NCBI GenBank assembly: GCA_029219125.1 | Contig: JAQXSU010000123.1 | Coordinates: 1-23,242 of the forward strand | Length of the DNA: 23,242 bases | Direction: 5' to 3' | Source: Bacillota bacterium | Lineage (GTDB): Bacteria; Bacillota; Clostridia; Peptostreptococcales; Anaerovoracaceae | In this document: positions 1 through 7,868 of the stretch, piece by piece | How the letters are laid out: the number at the start of each line of letters is the position of its first letter | Position numbering within the stretch: position 1 is the stretch's first letter | Made by a program: the position numbers and the translations under genes | The notes under the pieces: generated by a model | Databases searched by the model: none | The model's input: the letters and a program-made list of their open reading frames with translations, nothing else | What the model was told of the DNA's origin: nothing

Positions 1-140
1 AATCTGTACGCCCGGCCTTTTTTCGTTGAAATTTCACCTCTTCGGAAGTCTGGGGTTCTCTTTTTGTTTCCGCCCGTCCCAGTTTGTATCCTGTATACTT
101 TATAACCGTTGAAATTCTGCCGCTCCCACGCCGCCTGTAA

Positions 141-167
141 AAATGAACCCTGCGGGTTTCATTTTTT
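141..167. terminator. Possible bidirectional terminator hairpin
   Basis: AATGAACCC and GGGTTTCATT pair around a 3-nt TGC loop with one bulged base. The hairpin is followed by six T on the plus strand and preceded by an A-run (T-run on the minus strand). It could end a plus-strand gene lying left of the window. No gene is visible in bases 1-245. Confidence 0.4.
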
Positions 168-245
168 GCATTGGGTATACAAAAAATATACAATTTTAAA
201 TTCGGGGAACCTGACAGTGAATTCTTCCTCTGTGCAGTACTGCAG

Positions 246-276
246 AAAAAACCGCCTGCGATGTTTCGCAAGCGGT
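246..276 (-). terminator. Rho-independent terminator of the acyl-CoA synthetase gene
   Basis: On the minus strand ACCGC-T-TGCGA pairs with TCGCA-G-GCGGT, an 11-position stem with one mismatch and a 4-nt loop. It is followed directly by a run of T. It starts about 20 bases after the stop codon of the adenylating enzyme, the expected place for its terminator. Confidence 0.85.
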
Positions 277-296
277 CTGTAAAGCGATATGATTTT

Positions 297-2003
297 TTAT
301 TTTTGGTTTGCCTGGTGTTCAAGCAGTCGATAATCGATTTTTCCTATTTTTGTAAGTGGATAGGAAGACACAAATTCATACGCTTCCGGTCTGTAACTTT
401 CTGCCAGGTTCTCACAGCAGAATTTCCGTAATGAGTGTTCCGCCTCTGCAATATCCACAGTCTGATCTCTCAATTTAATATAAGCTTTCGCAGCCTGATT
501 TTTTGTTTTGTGTGCAATTGGAATGATCGCGCAGTTTTCAATCAGAGGATGTGTCAGCAACACCTTTTCGATATCAGCAGAAAATACTTTTTTCTGTTCT
601 CCGTTTGCTATATATAAGAAGTATCGTTTTATTCTGCCGGTGATAAAAACAAATCCATCCGCAGAAATATAGCCAAGATCGCCCGAGTGGAGCCATTTAC
701 AACCATCCTGATGCGTATATACCGTTTCGTCCTCGCCGCTGATGTAACCATTCATGAGAGATGGCGTAAGAATACATATTTCACCTTCTTCGCCGTAGCG
801 CAGTTCTTCGCCGGTTTCCAAATCAAATGCCGCAATACTATTTTTGCAGAACGGAACCCCAACACTTCCTGCGCAATGTACATTCTTGAAGTTCGTTGCC
901 ACACCCGCACTTACTTCAGATAGCCCATATCCGTTCATAAGGAATCCTTTTGCACCCTGTTTTTTGAAATAGGCATTGATCTTTTCTTCCAGATGGACGG
1001 GCAATTTATCTCCGCCGGTGGTTGGTTCTATCAGAAAAGACAGATCAATATTCCGATTCTCTTCTGCCAGTTGTGTCCACATGGCAGGGCCAGAAAGAAC
1101 ATGATTGGGTTTGTATTTTTTCAAAATCTCACTTAATCGATCCGCCATTGGAATTCGGACAATCAATGTCAGACCGGCCATCAATGGCAAATGGAGAGAT
1201 GGGCCAATTCCGTAGGCAATAAACAGCGGGAAAAACTGCAGCCAGGTTTGCCCGCGGTCCAGACCTGCGTCACACAGAATATATTGGTATACCGCAGCAA
1301 TTATCGCTTTGCTGCTGAGCATAACACCTTTCGACCCTCCGGTCGTGCCGCCTGTATATGTGATTACTGCCACACTCTCAGCATCTCGAAAAGTATCCAC
1401 AGGAATACTTTTTGCGATAAAATTCTTCCACTTAATAAAATGACAATCATCCGGGAGGATTTTTGGTTTCATTCCCTTCAGATATTGTGCAGCGATCCTG
1501 GTCATCTTTCCCATGGAGTCTGTGACATTCATCACTACTATTGTTTCAAGTGAGGTTTGCTCCTGAATTGCTATTATCTTGTCCAGGAAATTGTCTATCG
1601 TAACGAGTAGTTTTGAATTCGTATCCTCTATATACCTGATTAGATCCTTTGTATCAGAAAGGCCACTCACCATGTTTGCTATGGCTCCGATTTTATTGAT
1701 TCCGTACAGCAGATACACTGTTTCCGGAGAGTTCAGGGAACATACCGTTACAGTATCCCCACACCCTATTCCGGATGCTGCCAATGCACCTGCAACCTTA
1801 TCAATATTTTCAAATAAGGTCGCATAAGATATCCTATTTCCATAGTATTCCATGGCTATGCAATGCAGATTGTCCTGATTGCATTTCCATAGATTCTCGT
1901 AAAGTGTTTCCTCTGGAAGTTCCGCTCGAATTGCCTCTTCCGAGTAATATTTCAGCCAGGGCTTATCTACGGATGGATAGCCCGTCAGCTTCTGTTCGTT
2001 CAT
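297..2003 (-). CDS. AMP-binding (acyl-CoA synthetase-like) enzyme
   Basis: This 568-residue protein belongs to the class I adenylate-forming (ANL) superfamily, which activates a carboxylic acid with ATP and usually transfers it to CoA or a carrier protein. Visible motifs in order are the P-loop TYTGGTTGGSKG (residues 215-226), MNGYGLSE (356-363), the HSGDLG hinge region with the TGR motif (439-457), and PLTKIGKID near the C-terminus with the presumed catalytic lysine at 555, so all core motifs look intact. The start at 2003 is chosen because GAGGAGAGG lies 6-7 bases upstream; an in-frame ATG further upstream has no such site. The gene is alone between its own promoter and terminator, with no carrier protein, CoA-transferase or biosynthetic partner beside it. 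The substrate therefore cannot be told: a fatty, aryl or other acid is possible. The family call is firm, the reaction is not. Confidence 0.85.
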   Translation of the reverse strand: MNEQKLTGYPSVDKPWLKYYSEEAIRAELPEETLYENLWKCNQDNLHCIAMEYYGNRISYATLFENIDKVAGALAASGIGCGDTVTVCSLNSPETVYLLYGINKIGAIANMVSGLSDTKDLIRYIEDTNSKLLVTIDNFLDKIIAIQEQTSLETIVVMNVTDSMGKMTRIAAQYLKGMKPKILPDDCHFIKWKNFIAKSIPVDTFRDAESVAVITYTGGTTGGSKGVMLSSKAIIAAVYQYILCDAGLDRGQTWLQFFPLFIAYGIGPSLHLPLMAGLTLIVRIPMADRLSEILKKYKPNHVLSGPAMWTQLAEENRNIDLSFLIEPTTGGDKLPVHLEEKINAYFKKQGAKGFLMNGYGLSEVSAGVATNFKNVHCAGSVGVPFCKNSIAAFDLETGEELRYGEEGEICILTPSLMNGYISGEDETVYTHQDGCKWLHSGDLGYISADGFVFITGRIKRYFLYIANGEQKKVFSADIEKVLLTHPLIENCAIIPIAHKTKNQAAKAYIKLRDQTVDIAEAEHSLRKFCCENLAESYRPEAYEFVSSYPLTKIGKIDYRLLEHQANQK

Positions 2004-2070
2004 GGTATTTCCTCTCCTCATTTTTCTTGTATATGCAGCAAAATAAAATAGACTATCCGCCTTTGCGAAC

Positions 2071-2099
2071 ATTCTATCATATTTTTATCATGAGTTGAA
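2071..2099 (-). promoter_or_regulatory. Candidate promoter of the AMP-binding gene
   Basis: On the minus strand TTCAAC and TAGAAT are separated by 17 bases, about 70 bases upstream of the start codon. The -10 matches at five of six positions but the -35 is weak. The -35 box overlaps one arm of the inverted repeat at 2096-2145. Confidence 0.35.
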
Positions 2100-2145
2100 C
2101 AATCGCAGTCCGTCTTACCATGGTGATGTCAGCCGCAATTGTTCA
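2096..2145 (-). repeat. 13-nt inverted repeat spanning the end of the Sel1 gene
   Basis: TGAACAATCGCAG and CCGCAATTGTTCA pair over 13 positions (11 Watson-Crick, two G-U in RNA) around a 24-base loop. The loop contains the stop codon of the Sel1 gene and the palindrome ACCATGGT. No T-run follows, so it is not a standard terminator. It may protect or fold the 3' end of the transcript, or act as an operator of the next gene, whose -35 it overlaps. Confidence 0.4.
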
Positions 2146-3737
2146 TAGACCTCTTTCTCAAAACAGCTGAAATTCTGTTCCTCCGCCTTTTGGAGCCAGG
2201 CCGAGGCCAGCTTTTGCTGTCTGCGCTTCTCCTCCGTTGTATCTGCCGCATCACACGCTGCCAGTGCCATCTTACCCAGGGCGAGGCTTGCTCTGGCGCT
2301 CCCGTCATAAGCGGATTTTTCCAGATAGTGGCGATATTTCTTTTCATCCGGACAGAGTCCGCACGCTCCGTAAAAACACTGAGCCAGATGGTAAGATGCA
2401 TTGGGGTAATTCATCCCGGCCGCCTGCTCCAGCATCTCCTGCGCCTCCTCTATATACCCCAGCCGCAGGTCCAGCATGGCAAGCTCATCCATGGCAAACA
2501 CATTTCCCATGGCTACCGCCTGCTTCCACCTGGCACGGGCGGTCTGCTCTCCGGTCAGACCAGCCTTTGCCAACGCCTGCTTCCGGTACGGCTCGTAGGC
2601 AGGGTTATCCAGAAACTGCGCTGCTTTGATGGGACCCCAAAAGGAACCCATCCTCTCCGCCTGGTCAAAGTAACCGATCGCAGCCGCCAATTCCGTTACA
2701 ATCTCCTGGAAATGCATTTCCACCCCGGGTTGTTTTAACAGTTTTTCCGCTCGCAGCAGGGCCAGATCGCCTAAACCGCTCACCGCGTGATGAAACTTCT
2801 GTGCGGCTGCCAGCTGAAAATACCTCTCCGCCTCTTTCATGCGCTGTTCCTCAGTCAGATCTCCGGTATCGCCATGAAGGAGCATATGGCCATAAGAATA
2901 CAGTGCGGGGGCATAAGGCGGTTGGCTGGATGCTGCCCGCTTGAAGTAATGGGCTGCCTGCTTCATATTTCGCTCTACCACATACTTTCCATGGGGTCCA
3001 CCCGCCGCATTTTTTACCACGAATTCCATGCCCACATAATAGAAGCCCGCCAGATTGCTGCAGGCAATCACGTTCTGCCCAGCCATGCGCTGCAGCGCAA
3101 AAAAATAATCAATGCTGGTAAACTCATAGCAGTCGCAGGTCAGGAAATACTCCTCAATCTGCTGCTTCATGTTGACCTTTCCAAATGTCGTCTCCTCCCC
3201 GGTTTTCTCGGGATTGCGCCGTTCTTCCAAATGTGCCTGCACGATCTCGTACAGGATGGATGCCAGCAGCATTTCGTCCACTGTATCAGTCTGAAACAAG
3301 ATCTCTGATGCAAAGGAGAGATCTGTCTTCAGATGCAGAAACAGTTCTTCAAGATTCGTCTTGCGGCGGATTGCACTGTACCGGATCACCGCCGCAAGAC
3401 GCTTGCAGATCTCACTTTTTTGCTCTGTCTGCGCATAGTGGATGCAGTGGAATTTGGGGATACCCATACCAGGACAGTCATTAATATGCTTTCCGATATT
3501 GCTGGAGCTTTTATCCAGACCATCTTTGAAAAACATCTCGATGCCCTGCATTTTACGATCTCTCTGTTTATTGCGTTCTGCTGTCCGCATATATGCGACC
3601 AGTTCCTCCGGGAACGCTTCCGGATTGGTCATGCCGAAAATCGCGTTATAAAAGCAAACCTGATTATCAAACAGCTTGTTTCCCTTTCCGGACAGGATTT
3701 TTTGCAGTTTTCGCAGCACGGTCTCCTTTTGAAACAT
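2115..3737 (-). CDS. Stand-alone Sel1/TPR-repeat protein
   Basis: This is a 540-residue protein with no signal peptide or membrane segment, so probably cytoplasmic. The first 200 residues or so are helical and charged and match nothing I recognise. From about residue 220 onward there are TPR/Sel1-like helical pairs rich in alanine and aromatic residues, for example AAHYFKRAAS, EAERYFQLAAAQ, EAQEMLEQAAG and ASYHLAQCFYGACG. Sel1 repeats generally act as protein-binding scaffolds. The start at 3737 is chosen over the ATG 33 bases upstream because AGGAG lies at the right distance before it. The gene is monocistronic, with its own candidate promoter and an 18-bp palindrome upstream. Three more Sel1-type proteins are encoded 5-11 kb away, which suggests related roles but does not prove it. 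Function unknown. Confidence 0.75.
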   Translation of the reverse strand: MFQKETVLRKLQKILSGKGNKLFDNQVCFYNAIFGMTNPEAFPEELVAYMRTAERNKQRDRKMQGIEMFFKDGLDKSSSNIGKHINDCPGMGIPKFHCIHYAQTEQKSEICKRLAAVIRYSAIRRKTNLEELFLHLKTDLSFASEILFQTDTVDEMLLASILYEIVQAHLEERRNPEKTGEETTFGKVNMKQQIEEYFLTCDCYEFTSIDYFFALQRMAGQNVIACSNLAGFYYVGMEFVVKNAAGGPHGKYVVERNMKQAAHYFKRAASSQPPYAPALYSYGHMLLHGDTGDLTEEQRMKEAERYFQLAAAQKFHHAVSGLGDLALLRAEKLLKQPGVEMHFQEIVTELAAAIGYFDQAERMGSFWGPIKAAQFLDNPAYEPYRKQALAKAGLTGEQTARARWKQAVAMGNVFAMDELAMLDLRLGYIEEAQEMLEQAAGMNYPNASYHLAQCFYGACGLCPDEKKYRHYLEKSAYDGSARASLALGKMALAACDAADTTEEKRRQQKLASAWLQKAEEQNFSCFEKEVYEQLRLTSPW

Positions 3738-3808
3738 TCTCCTACTCCTCTGGCATGTCCCTGTATGCACTATCGCCAGTTCTCCAAATAATTTTCGTTA
3801 GTTTATAT

Positions 3809-3837
3809 ATCATATAATACCATGTGATCTCATGCAA
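3809..3837 (-). promoter_or_regulatory. Candidate promoter of the stand-alone Sel1 gene
   Basis: TTGCAT and TATGAT are separated by 17 bases on the minus strand, about 70 bases before the start codon. The -10 matches at five of six positions. The same TTGCAT -35 is used by the clear rpsF promoter in this window, which supports it. Confidence 0.45.
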
Positions 3838-3848
3838 GTGAAAGGCTG

Positions 3849-3866
3849 AAATCACCATGGTGATTT
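3849..3866. promoter_or_regulatory. 18-bp perfect palindrome, candidate operator
   Basis: AAATCACCATGGTGATTT is a perfect palindrome with no spacer. Its inner edge is 11 bases upstream of the predicted -35 box of the Sel1 gene, which would place its centre near -55 from transcription start. That is a typical site for a dimeric activator. No T-run follows it, so it is unlikely to be a terminator. The binding protein is unknown. Confidence 0.5.
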
Positions 3867-3901
3867 TGATTATTTCCGATGTGGGACATTTCTTTTTATT
3901 G

Positions 3902-3939
3902 AAAAAAGCACTTGCAGCAATTATATCCGCCGCAAGCGC
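3902..3939 (-). terminator. Terminator of the M20D amidohydrolase gene
   Basis: On the minus strand GCGCTTGCGGC pairs with GCTGCAAGTGC over 11 positions (two as G-U) around a 10-base loop, followed by six T. It lies about 60 bases after the amidohydrolase stop. A T-run on the other side means it could also work from the plus strand. Confidence 0.8.
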
Positions 3940-4001
3940 CCTGTTTTTTTGATGTCGTTGTTATATTTTTCGTGTTCGATCAAAAATGATCATCACAGGT
4001 A

Positions 4002-5207
4002 TTACTCGGCTTTTTCCAGCAGCTGCAGGCTTCCCAGCACTTCCATCAGGATTCCGTTCTTCATGGCGTCTTCGTCCGGATGGTAGTATTCGCTGTGAAT
4101 GTTCTGCGGCTTTTCTTCCTTGCCGGAATTGGTGCCTACATTCATGTAAAGACCGTCGCACCGCTGGGTGAAGAAGGCGAAGTCGTCGGCTCCCAGGCTA
4201 GGCTCCGGCATGAAGTACATCTTTTCTTTTCCCAGCATTCTTTCTGCCAGTGCTTCCATTTCACCACAAACCTCATCACTGTTGATCAGGGACGGATATC
4301 CGTCTGTCAGCTGCACATGGGCTTTGGCGCCGTAGCCGGCTGCAATGCCTTCTGCCGTTTCGGTGATTCTACGCTTCAAGGTCTTCATGGTATCCGGATC
4401 CAGTGCGCGGATGGTGCCGGACAGGTGTGCACTTCCCGCTACGATGTTATCCTTGGTTCCTGCGTGGAACTGGCCTACCGTAATGATACCTGCGTTGGTC
4501 GGTGCCAGATTCCGGCTGAGGATGCTCTGAAATGCAGTTACAATCTGGGATGCTGCCACGATGGCGTCCACGCCGCCTTCCGGATGTGCGCCGTGGCAGG
4601 ATACACCTTCCACCTCGATCTGCAGATCGCAGGTTGCTGCGTTCATCTTTCCCCGGCGGAATTCAATGGTTCCGGTCGGCAGATACGGTGCCACGTGAAA
4701 TGCAAGGACTGCACCCACCTGTGGATTATCCATGCAGCCGTCCTGAATCATCTGGTCTGCACCTCCCACCGTTTCCTCGGCAGGCTGGAAGAACAGCTTC
4801 ACGGTGCCGCTGAACTCATTTTCCAGTGTTTTCAGAATTTTTGCGCTTCCCAGCAGCATGGCGGCATGCATATCGTGACCGCAGGCATGCATCACGCCAT
4901 CGTTCACGGATTTAAACGGGCAGTCCACCGCTTCCTGAATCGGCAGAGCATCGATATCTGCACGGATTCCCACCGCTTCATACTTGCGGCTGCCACCTGC
5001 CGGGGCCTTTCCCTCAATGACGCCCACCACGCCGTGACCGCCGATGTTGGTTTCGTTCGGAATGCCCCATGCGGTCAGATATTCACTAATCTTCGTCATG
5101 GTTCTTTCTTCATGCTCGGACAGTTCCGGATGCTGGTGAAAATCCCGGCGGATCGCCACGATTTCATCGAAATACTCTGCGATTAATTGTTTTACTTTTT
5201 CTTCCAT
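4002..5207 (-). CDS. M20D-family amidohydrolase (N-acyl amino acid hydrolase type)
   Basis: This 401-residue protein has the usual length of the M20D metallopeptidases (hippurate hydrolase, IAA-amino acid hydrolase and N-acetyl-diaminopimelate deacetylase relatives), which cleave the amide bond of N-acylated amino acids with two bound metals. Visible are GIRADIDALP (80-89), HACGHDMHAA with the first metal ligands (108-116), QPAEETVGGA with the catalytic glutamate pair (141-150), the dimerisation-domain histidine HVAP, and SLGADDFAFF near the C-terminus. No signal peptide is seen, so it is cytoplasmic. GGGAGG lies 8 bases before the ATG. It has its own promoter, but no terminator separates it from feoB upstream, so some readthrough is possible. 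The exact substrate cannot be read from the sequence. Confidence 0.9.
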   Translation of the reverse strand: MEEKVKQLIAEYFDEIVAIRRDFHQHPELSEHEERTMTKISEYLTAWGIPNETNIGGHGVVGVIEGKAPAGGSRKYEAVGIRADIDALPIQEAVDCPFKSVNDGVMHACGHDMHAAMLLGSAKILKTLENEFSGTVKLFFQPAEETVGGADQMIQDGCMDNPQVGAVLAFHVAPYLPTGTIEFRRGKMNAATCDLQIEVEGVSCHGAHPEGGVDAIVAASQIVTAFQSILSRNLAPTNAGIITVGQFHAGTKDNIVAGSAHLSGTIRALDPDTMKTLKRRITETAEGIAAGYGAKAHVQLTDGYPSLINSDEVCGEMEALAERMLGKEKMYFMPEPSLGADDFAFFTQRCDGLYMNVGTNSGKEEKPQNIHSEYYHPDEDAMKNGILMEVLGSLQLLEKAE

Positions 5208-5222
5208 TATAAAAACCTCCCG

Positions 5223-5240
5223 TTTCAGGTCTCCCTGAAA
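5223..5240 (-). promoter_or_regulatory. Leader hairpin next to the ribosome binding site
   Basis: TTTCAGG and CCTGAAA form a perfect 7-bp stem with a 4-nt loop in the predicted 5' leader of the amidohydrolase mRNA. It ends only a few bases before GGGAGG. It could stabilise the transcript or modulate translation; no T-run follows, so it is not a terminator. Confidence 0.4.
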
Positions 5241-5244
5241 GCCT

Positions 5245-5258
5245 GTATACTCGTATAC
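5245..5258. promoter_or_regulatory. GTATAC-2-GTATAC repeat at the transcription start
   Basis: Two copies of the palindrome GTATAC are separated by two bases, so the whole block is itself an inverted repeat. It covers the predicted transcription start of the amidohydrolase promoter, a common position for a repressor site. Confidence 0.4.
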
Positions 5259-5262
5259 TCAG

Positions 5263-5291
5263 ATTATATCTTCAAACTGCGTTTTCTGCAA
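5263..5291 (-). promoter_or_regulatory. Promoter of the M20D amidohydrolase gene
   Basis: TTGCAG and a perfect TATAAT are separated by 17 bases on the minus strand. They lie between the feoB stop codon and the amidohydrolase start. Confidence 0.7.
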
Positions 5292-5298
5292 TGAGTTT

Positions 5299-7683
5299 CT
5301 ACAGAAGACTTCCCAGGAAATATACCACCAGGGCGCACAGCCATGCAATGACGCACTGCAGCACCACCACGCCCGCTGCCCATTTACCTCCCCGCTCTCT
5401 CTTGATGGAAGAAATAGCGGCCACGCAAGGGGTGTACAGCAGACAGAACACCAGCAGAGATGCAGCAGCCAGCGGCGTCAGAAGGGTGGTCAGGTCGCTT
5501 CCTCCCAGCAGAACCGTCAGGGTGGAAACCACGCTTTCCTTTGCCATGAAGCCGGTGATCAGTGCCGTGGAAATCCTCCAGTCACCGAAGCCCAGCGGTG
5601 CGAAAATCGGACTGATGAGACCCGCACCCAGAGCGAGCAGACTTTGCTGGGAATCCTGTACCACGTTGAGCCGGCTGTCAAAGGTCTGCAGGAACCAGAT
5701 GATAATGGTGGCCACGAAAATGACCGTAAAGGCTCTCTGCAAGAAGTCCCTGGCCTTTTCCCACAGCAGCTGGCCCACGTTTTTCAGGCCGGGCAGCCGG
5801 TAATTGGGCAGTTCCATGACGAACGGCACCGGTTCACCACGGAAAAAGGTGCCTCGCATCAGCAGGGCGAACAGAATTCCCACCAGAATTCCTGTGAAAT
5901 ACAGGAGGATCATCACCAGTGCACTGTGATCCGGGAAGAAGACCATGGAAAAGAAGCCGTAAATCGGCAGCTTGGCAGAGCAGCTCATGAACGGCGTCAG
6001 AAGGATCGTCATCTTTCTGTCCCGCTCCGACGGCAGGGTACGGCTGGCCATGACACCCGGCACCGTACAGCCGAAGCCCACCAGCATGGGAACGATACTC
6101 CGTCCGGAAAGACCGATTTTGCGGAGAAGTTTGTCCATGACGAAGGCCACCCGGGCCATGTACCCACTGTCTTCCAGAATGGACAGGAAGAAGAACAGGG
6201 TCACAATGGTCGGCAGGAAGCTGAGAACGCTGCCCACCCCGTTGAAAATTCCGTCGATGACCAGAGAATGAACCACCGGGTTGATGCCGTAGGCGGTGAG
6301 GCCGGCGTCCACCAGATTGGTCAGGGCCGTGATGCCCAGGTCCAGCAGATCGGAAAGCCATGCGCCGATGACACCGAAGGTGAGCCAGAACACCAGGCCC
6401 ATGATGCCCACGAAAGCAGGAATTGCGGTAAATTTTCCGGTGAGGATCCGGTCGATCTTCTGGCTGCGAGCGTGCTCTTTGCTCTCCCGCGGCTTAACCA
6501 CGGTGGCATCGCAAACCTGCTGGATGAAAGCAAATCGCATGTCCGCCATGGCAGCGGCGTGGTCCATGCCCCGTTCTTCTTCCATCTGCTTGATGATATG
6601 TTCCAGCATTTCCTCTTCATTATCATCCAGTCTGAGGCGCTCCAGCATCTGCCGGTCGCCTTCCGCCAGCTTGCTTGCGGCAAACCGGAGCGGAATACCT
6701 TCATGGCGGGCATGGTCTTCGATCAGATGCATGATGGCATGGAGGCACCGATGCACTGCACCGTCGTGGTCATCCGGGTCACAGAAATCGGCTCGACCGG
6801 GCTTTTCCTGATACTGGGCCACATGGACTGCATGGTCGATCAGCTCCTGGATACCTTCATTTTTCGCGGCGGAAATGGGGATGACCGGGATGCCCAGAAT
6901 TTCTTCCATTTTATTCACATGAATGGAGCCGCCGTTTTCCCGCACCTCGTCCATCATATTCAGGGCCAGCACCATAGGAATATCCAGTTCCATCAGCTGC
7001 ATGGTCAGGTAAAGGTTTCTTTCAATATTGGTGGCATCGACGATGTTGATGATGCCCTTTGGCCTTTCGTCCAGCACAAACTGGCGGGTGACGATTTCTT
7101 CACTTGTATACGGGGACATGGAATAGATGCCTGGCAGGTCGGTCACCAGGGTGTTATCGTGGCCTTTGATCACTCCGTCTTTCCGGTCTACGGTCACACC
7201 GGGGAAGTTTCCCACATGCTGGTTGGACCCGGTCAGCTGGTTGAACAGGGTGGTCTTGCCGCAGTTTTGATTTCCTGCCAGGGCGAAGGTAATGGTCTGA
7301 CCTGCCGGAAGGGGATTTTCTCCCGTCTTCACATGGTAGATGCCGCCCTCTCCCAGGCCGGGGTGGTGGGATTTCTCGGTGTTTCTGTCAGATTTTCTGT
7401 TCTGCCGGCCGGCTGTATCCGCATTCGGATTCTCTACTGTCTGCTCTCTATGTACGTCTTTGATTTCTTCTATCTCGATCTTTTCGGCATCGGCCAACCG
7501 CAGCGTCAGCTCATAGCCGTGGATTCTGAACTCCATAGGATCTCCCATGGGTGCCAGCTTCATGAGCTTGATTTCCGCGCCGGGAATCACACCCATGTCC
7601 AGAAAATGCTGCCGCAGACTTCCTTCCCCGCCCACGGACAAAATCCGCGCGGTGCTGCCGATCTCCAGTTCTCGTAACGTCAT
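5299..7683 (-). CDS. feoB: FeoA-FeoB fusion, ferrous iron transporter
   Basis: This 794-residue protein imports Fe(II) across the cytoplasmic membrane. Residues 1-75 form a FeoA (SH3-like) domain, normally a separate small protein. A polar linker runs to about 130. The FeoB G domain follows with G1 GNQNCGKT (137-144), G2 PGVTV (161-165), G3 DLPG (182-185), G4 NMMD (242-245) and G5 SAAK (271-274). The C-terminal half is a multi-helix permease with the gate motif VGFGCTVPG and a late YTPC cysteine. G1 differs from the common GNPNSGKT by Q for P and C for S, but lysine and threonine are kept. The start at 7683 (MTLRELE) is preferred because GGAG lies 9 bases before it; the ATG nine bases earlier directly abuts GGAG. 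The promoter carries a DtxR-like inverted repeat, so iron-dependent repression is likely. No feoC or separate feoA is adjacent. Confidence 0.95.
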   Translation of the reverse strand: MTLRELEIGSTARILSVGGEGSLRQHFLDMGVIPGAEIKLMKLAPMGDPMEFRIHGYELTLRLADAEKIEIEEIKDVHREQTVENPNADTAGRQNRKSDRNTEKSHHPGLGEGGIYHVKTGENPLPAGQTITFALAGNQNCGKTTLFNQLTGSNQHVGNFPGVTVDRKDGVIKGHDNTLVTDLPGIYSMSPYTSEEIVTRQFVLDERPKGIINIVDATNIERNLYLTMQLMELDIPMVLALNMMDEVRENGGSIHVNKMEEILGIPVIPISAAKNEGIQELIDHAVHVAQYQEKPGRADFCDPDDHDGAVHRCLHAIMHLIEDHARHEGIPLRFAASKLAEGDRQMLERLRLDDNEEEMLEHIIKQMEEERGMDHAAAMADMRFAFIQQVCDATVVKPRESKEHARSQKIDRILTGKFTAIPAFVGIMGLVFWLTFGVIGAWLSDLLDLGITALTNLVDAGLTAYGINPVVHSLVIDGIFNGVGSVLSFLPTIVTLFFFLSILEDSGYMARVAFVMDKLLRKIGLSGRSIVPMLVGFGCTVPGVMASRTLPSERDRKMTILLTPFMSCSAKLPIYGFFSMVFFPDHSALVMILLYFTGILVGILFALLMRGTFFRGEPVPFVMELPNYRLPGLKNVGQLLWEKARDFLQRAFTVIFVATIIIWFLQTFDSRLNVVQDSQQSLLALGAGLISPIFAPLGFGDWRISTALITGFMAKESVVSTLTVLLGGSDLTTLLTPLAAASLLVFCLLYTPCVAAISSIKRERGGKWAAGVVVLQCVIAWLCALVVYFLGSLL

Positions 7684-7703
7684 GTATCTCATCTCCTGCT
7701 CTA

Positions 7704-7717
7704 TTAGTTATGTCTAA
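7704..7717. promoter_or_regulatory. DtxR/IdeR-like operator before feoAB
   Basis: TTAG-TTATGT-CTAA is an inverted repeat with a 6-base spacer. It starts a few bases downstream of the -10 box and covers the likely transcription start. The TTAG/CTAA ends recall the outer parts of DtxR/IdeR iron boxes. That an iron-sensing repressor binds here is inference from the pattern and from the gene it controls. Confidence 0.5.
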
Positions 7718-7723
7718 CTCACT

Positions 7724-7753
7724 TTTATACTATACCACAGAACCTGATTTCAA
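7724..7753 (-). promoter_or_regulatory. Promoter of the feoAB fusion
   Basis: TTGAAA and TATAAA are separated by 18 bases on the minus strand, each matching the consensus at five of six positions. They lie about 40 bases before the chosen start codon. Confidence 0.6.
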
Positions 7754-7832
7754 ACAACATATCGGGCCGGAAAGTTGCAGAAAAGTTGACAGTGAAGAAG
7801 CGGGAGCCTGTGAAAAGAGAATCCGTTTTTCA

Positions 7833-7864
7833 TATAAAAAGTGGCCTTTCAGCCACTTTTTATA
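7833..7864. terminator. Strong bidirectional terminator ending the Sel1/LRR operon
   Basis: TATAAAAAGTGGC and GCCACTTTTTATA form a perfect 13-bp stem with a 6-base loop, with A and T runs on both sides. It lies 4 bases beyond the stop codon of the last gene of the six-gene minus operon and insulates it from feoAB. Confidence 0.9.
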
Positions 7865-7868
7865 GATA

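Noticed and set aside
1..245. Possible small plus-strand gene starting near 171
   Set aside because: The frame runs through the terminator hairpin and into the antisense of the AMP-binding gene, with no ribosome binding site and no recognisable protein.
4080..5186. 368-codon plus-strand open frame opposite the M20D gene
   Set aside because: It is antisense to a gene with all M20 motifs and its own composition looks like reversed coding sequence.
5644..7677. Long plus-strand open frame of 677 codons opposite feoB
   Set aside because: It is antisense to a fully recognisable FeoA-FeoB protein, is His/Gln-rich with no known motif, and lacks a ribosome binding site. It is a composition shadow.
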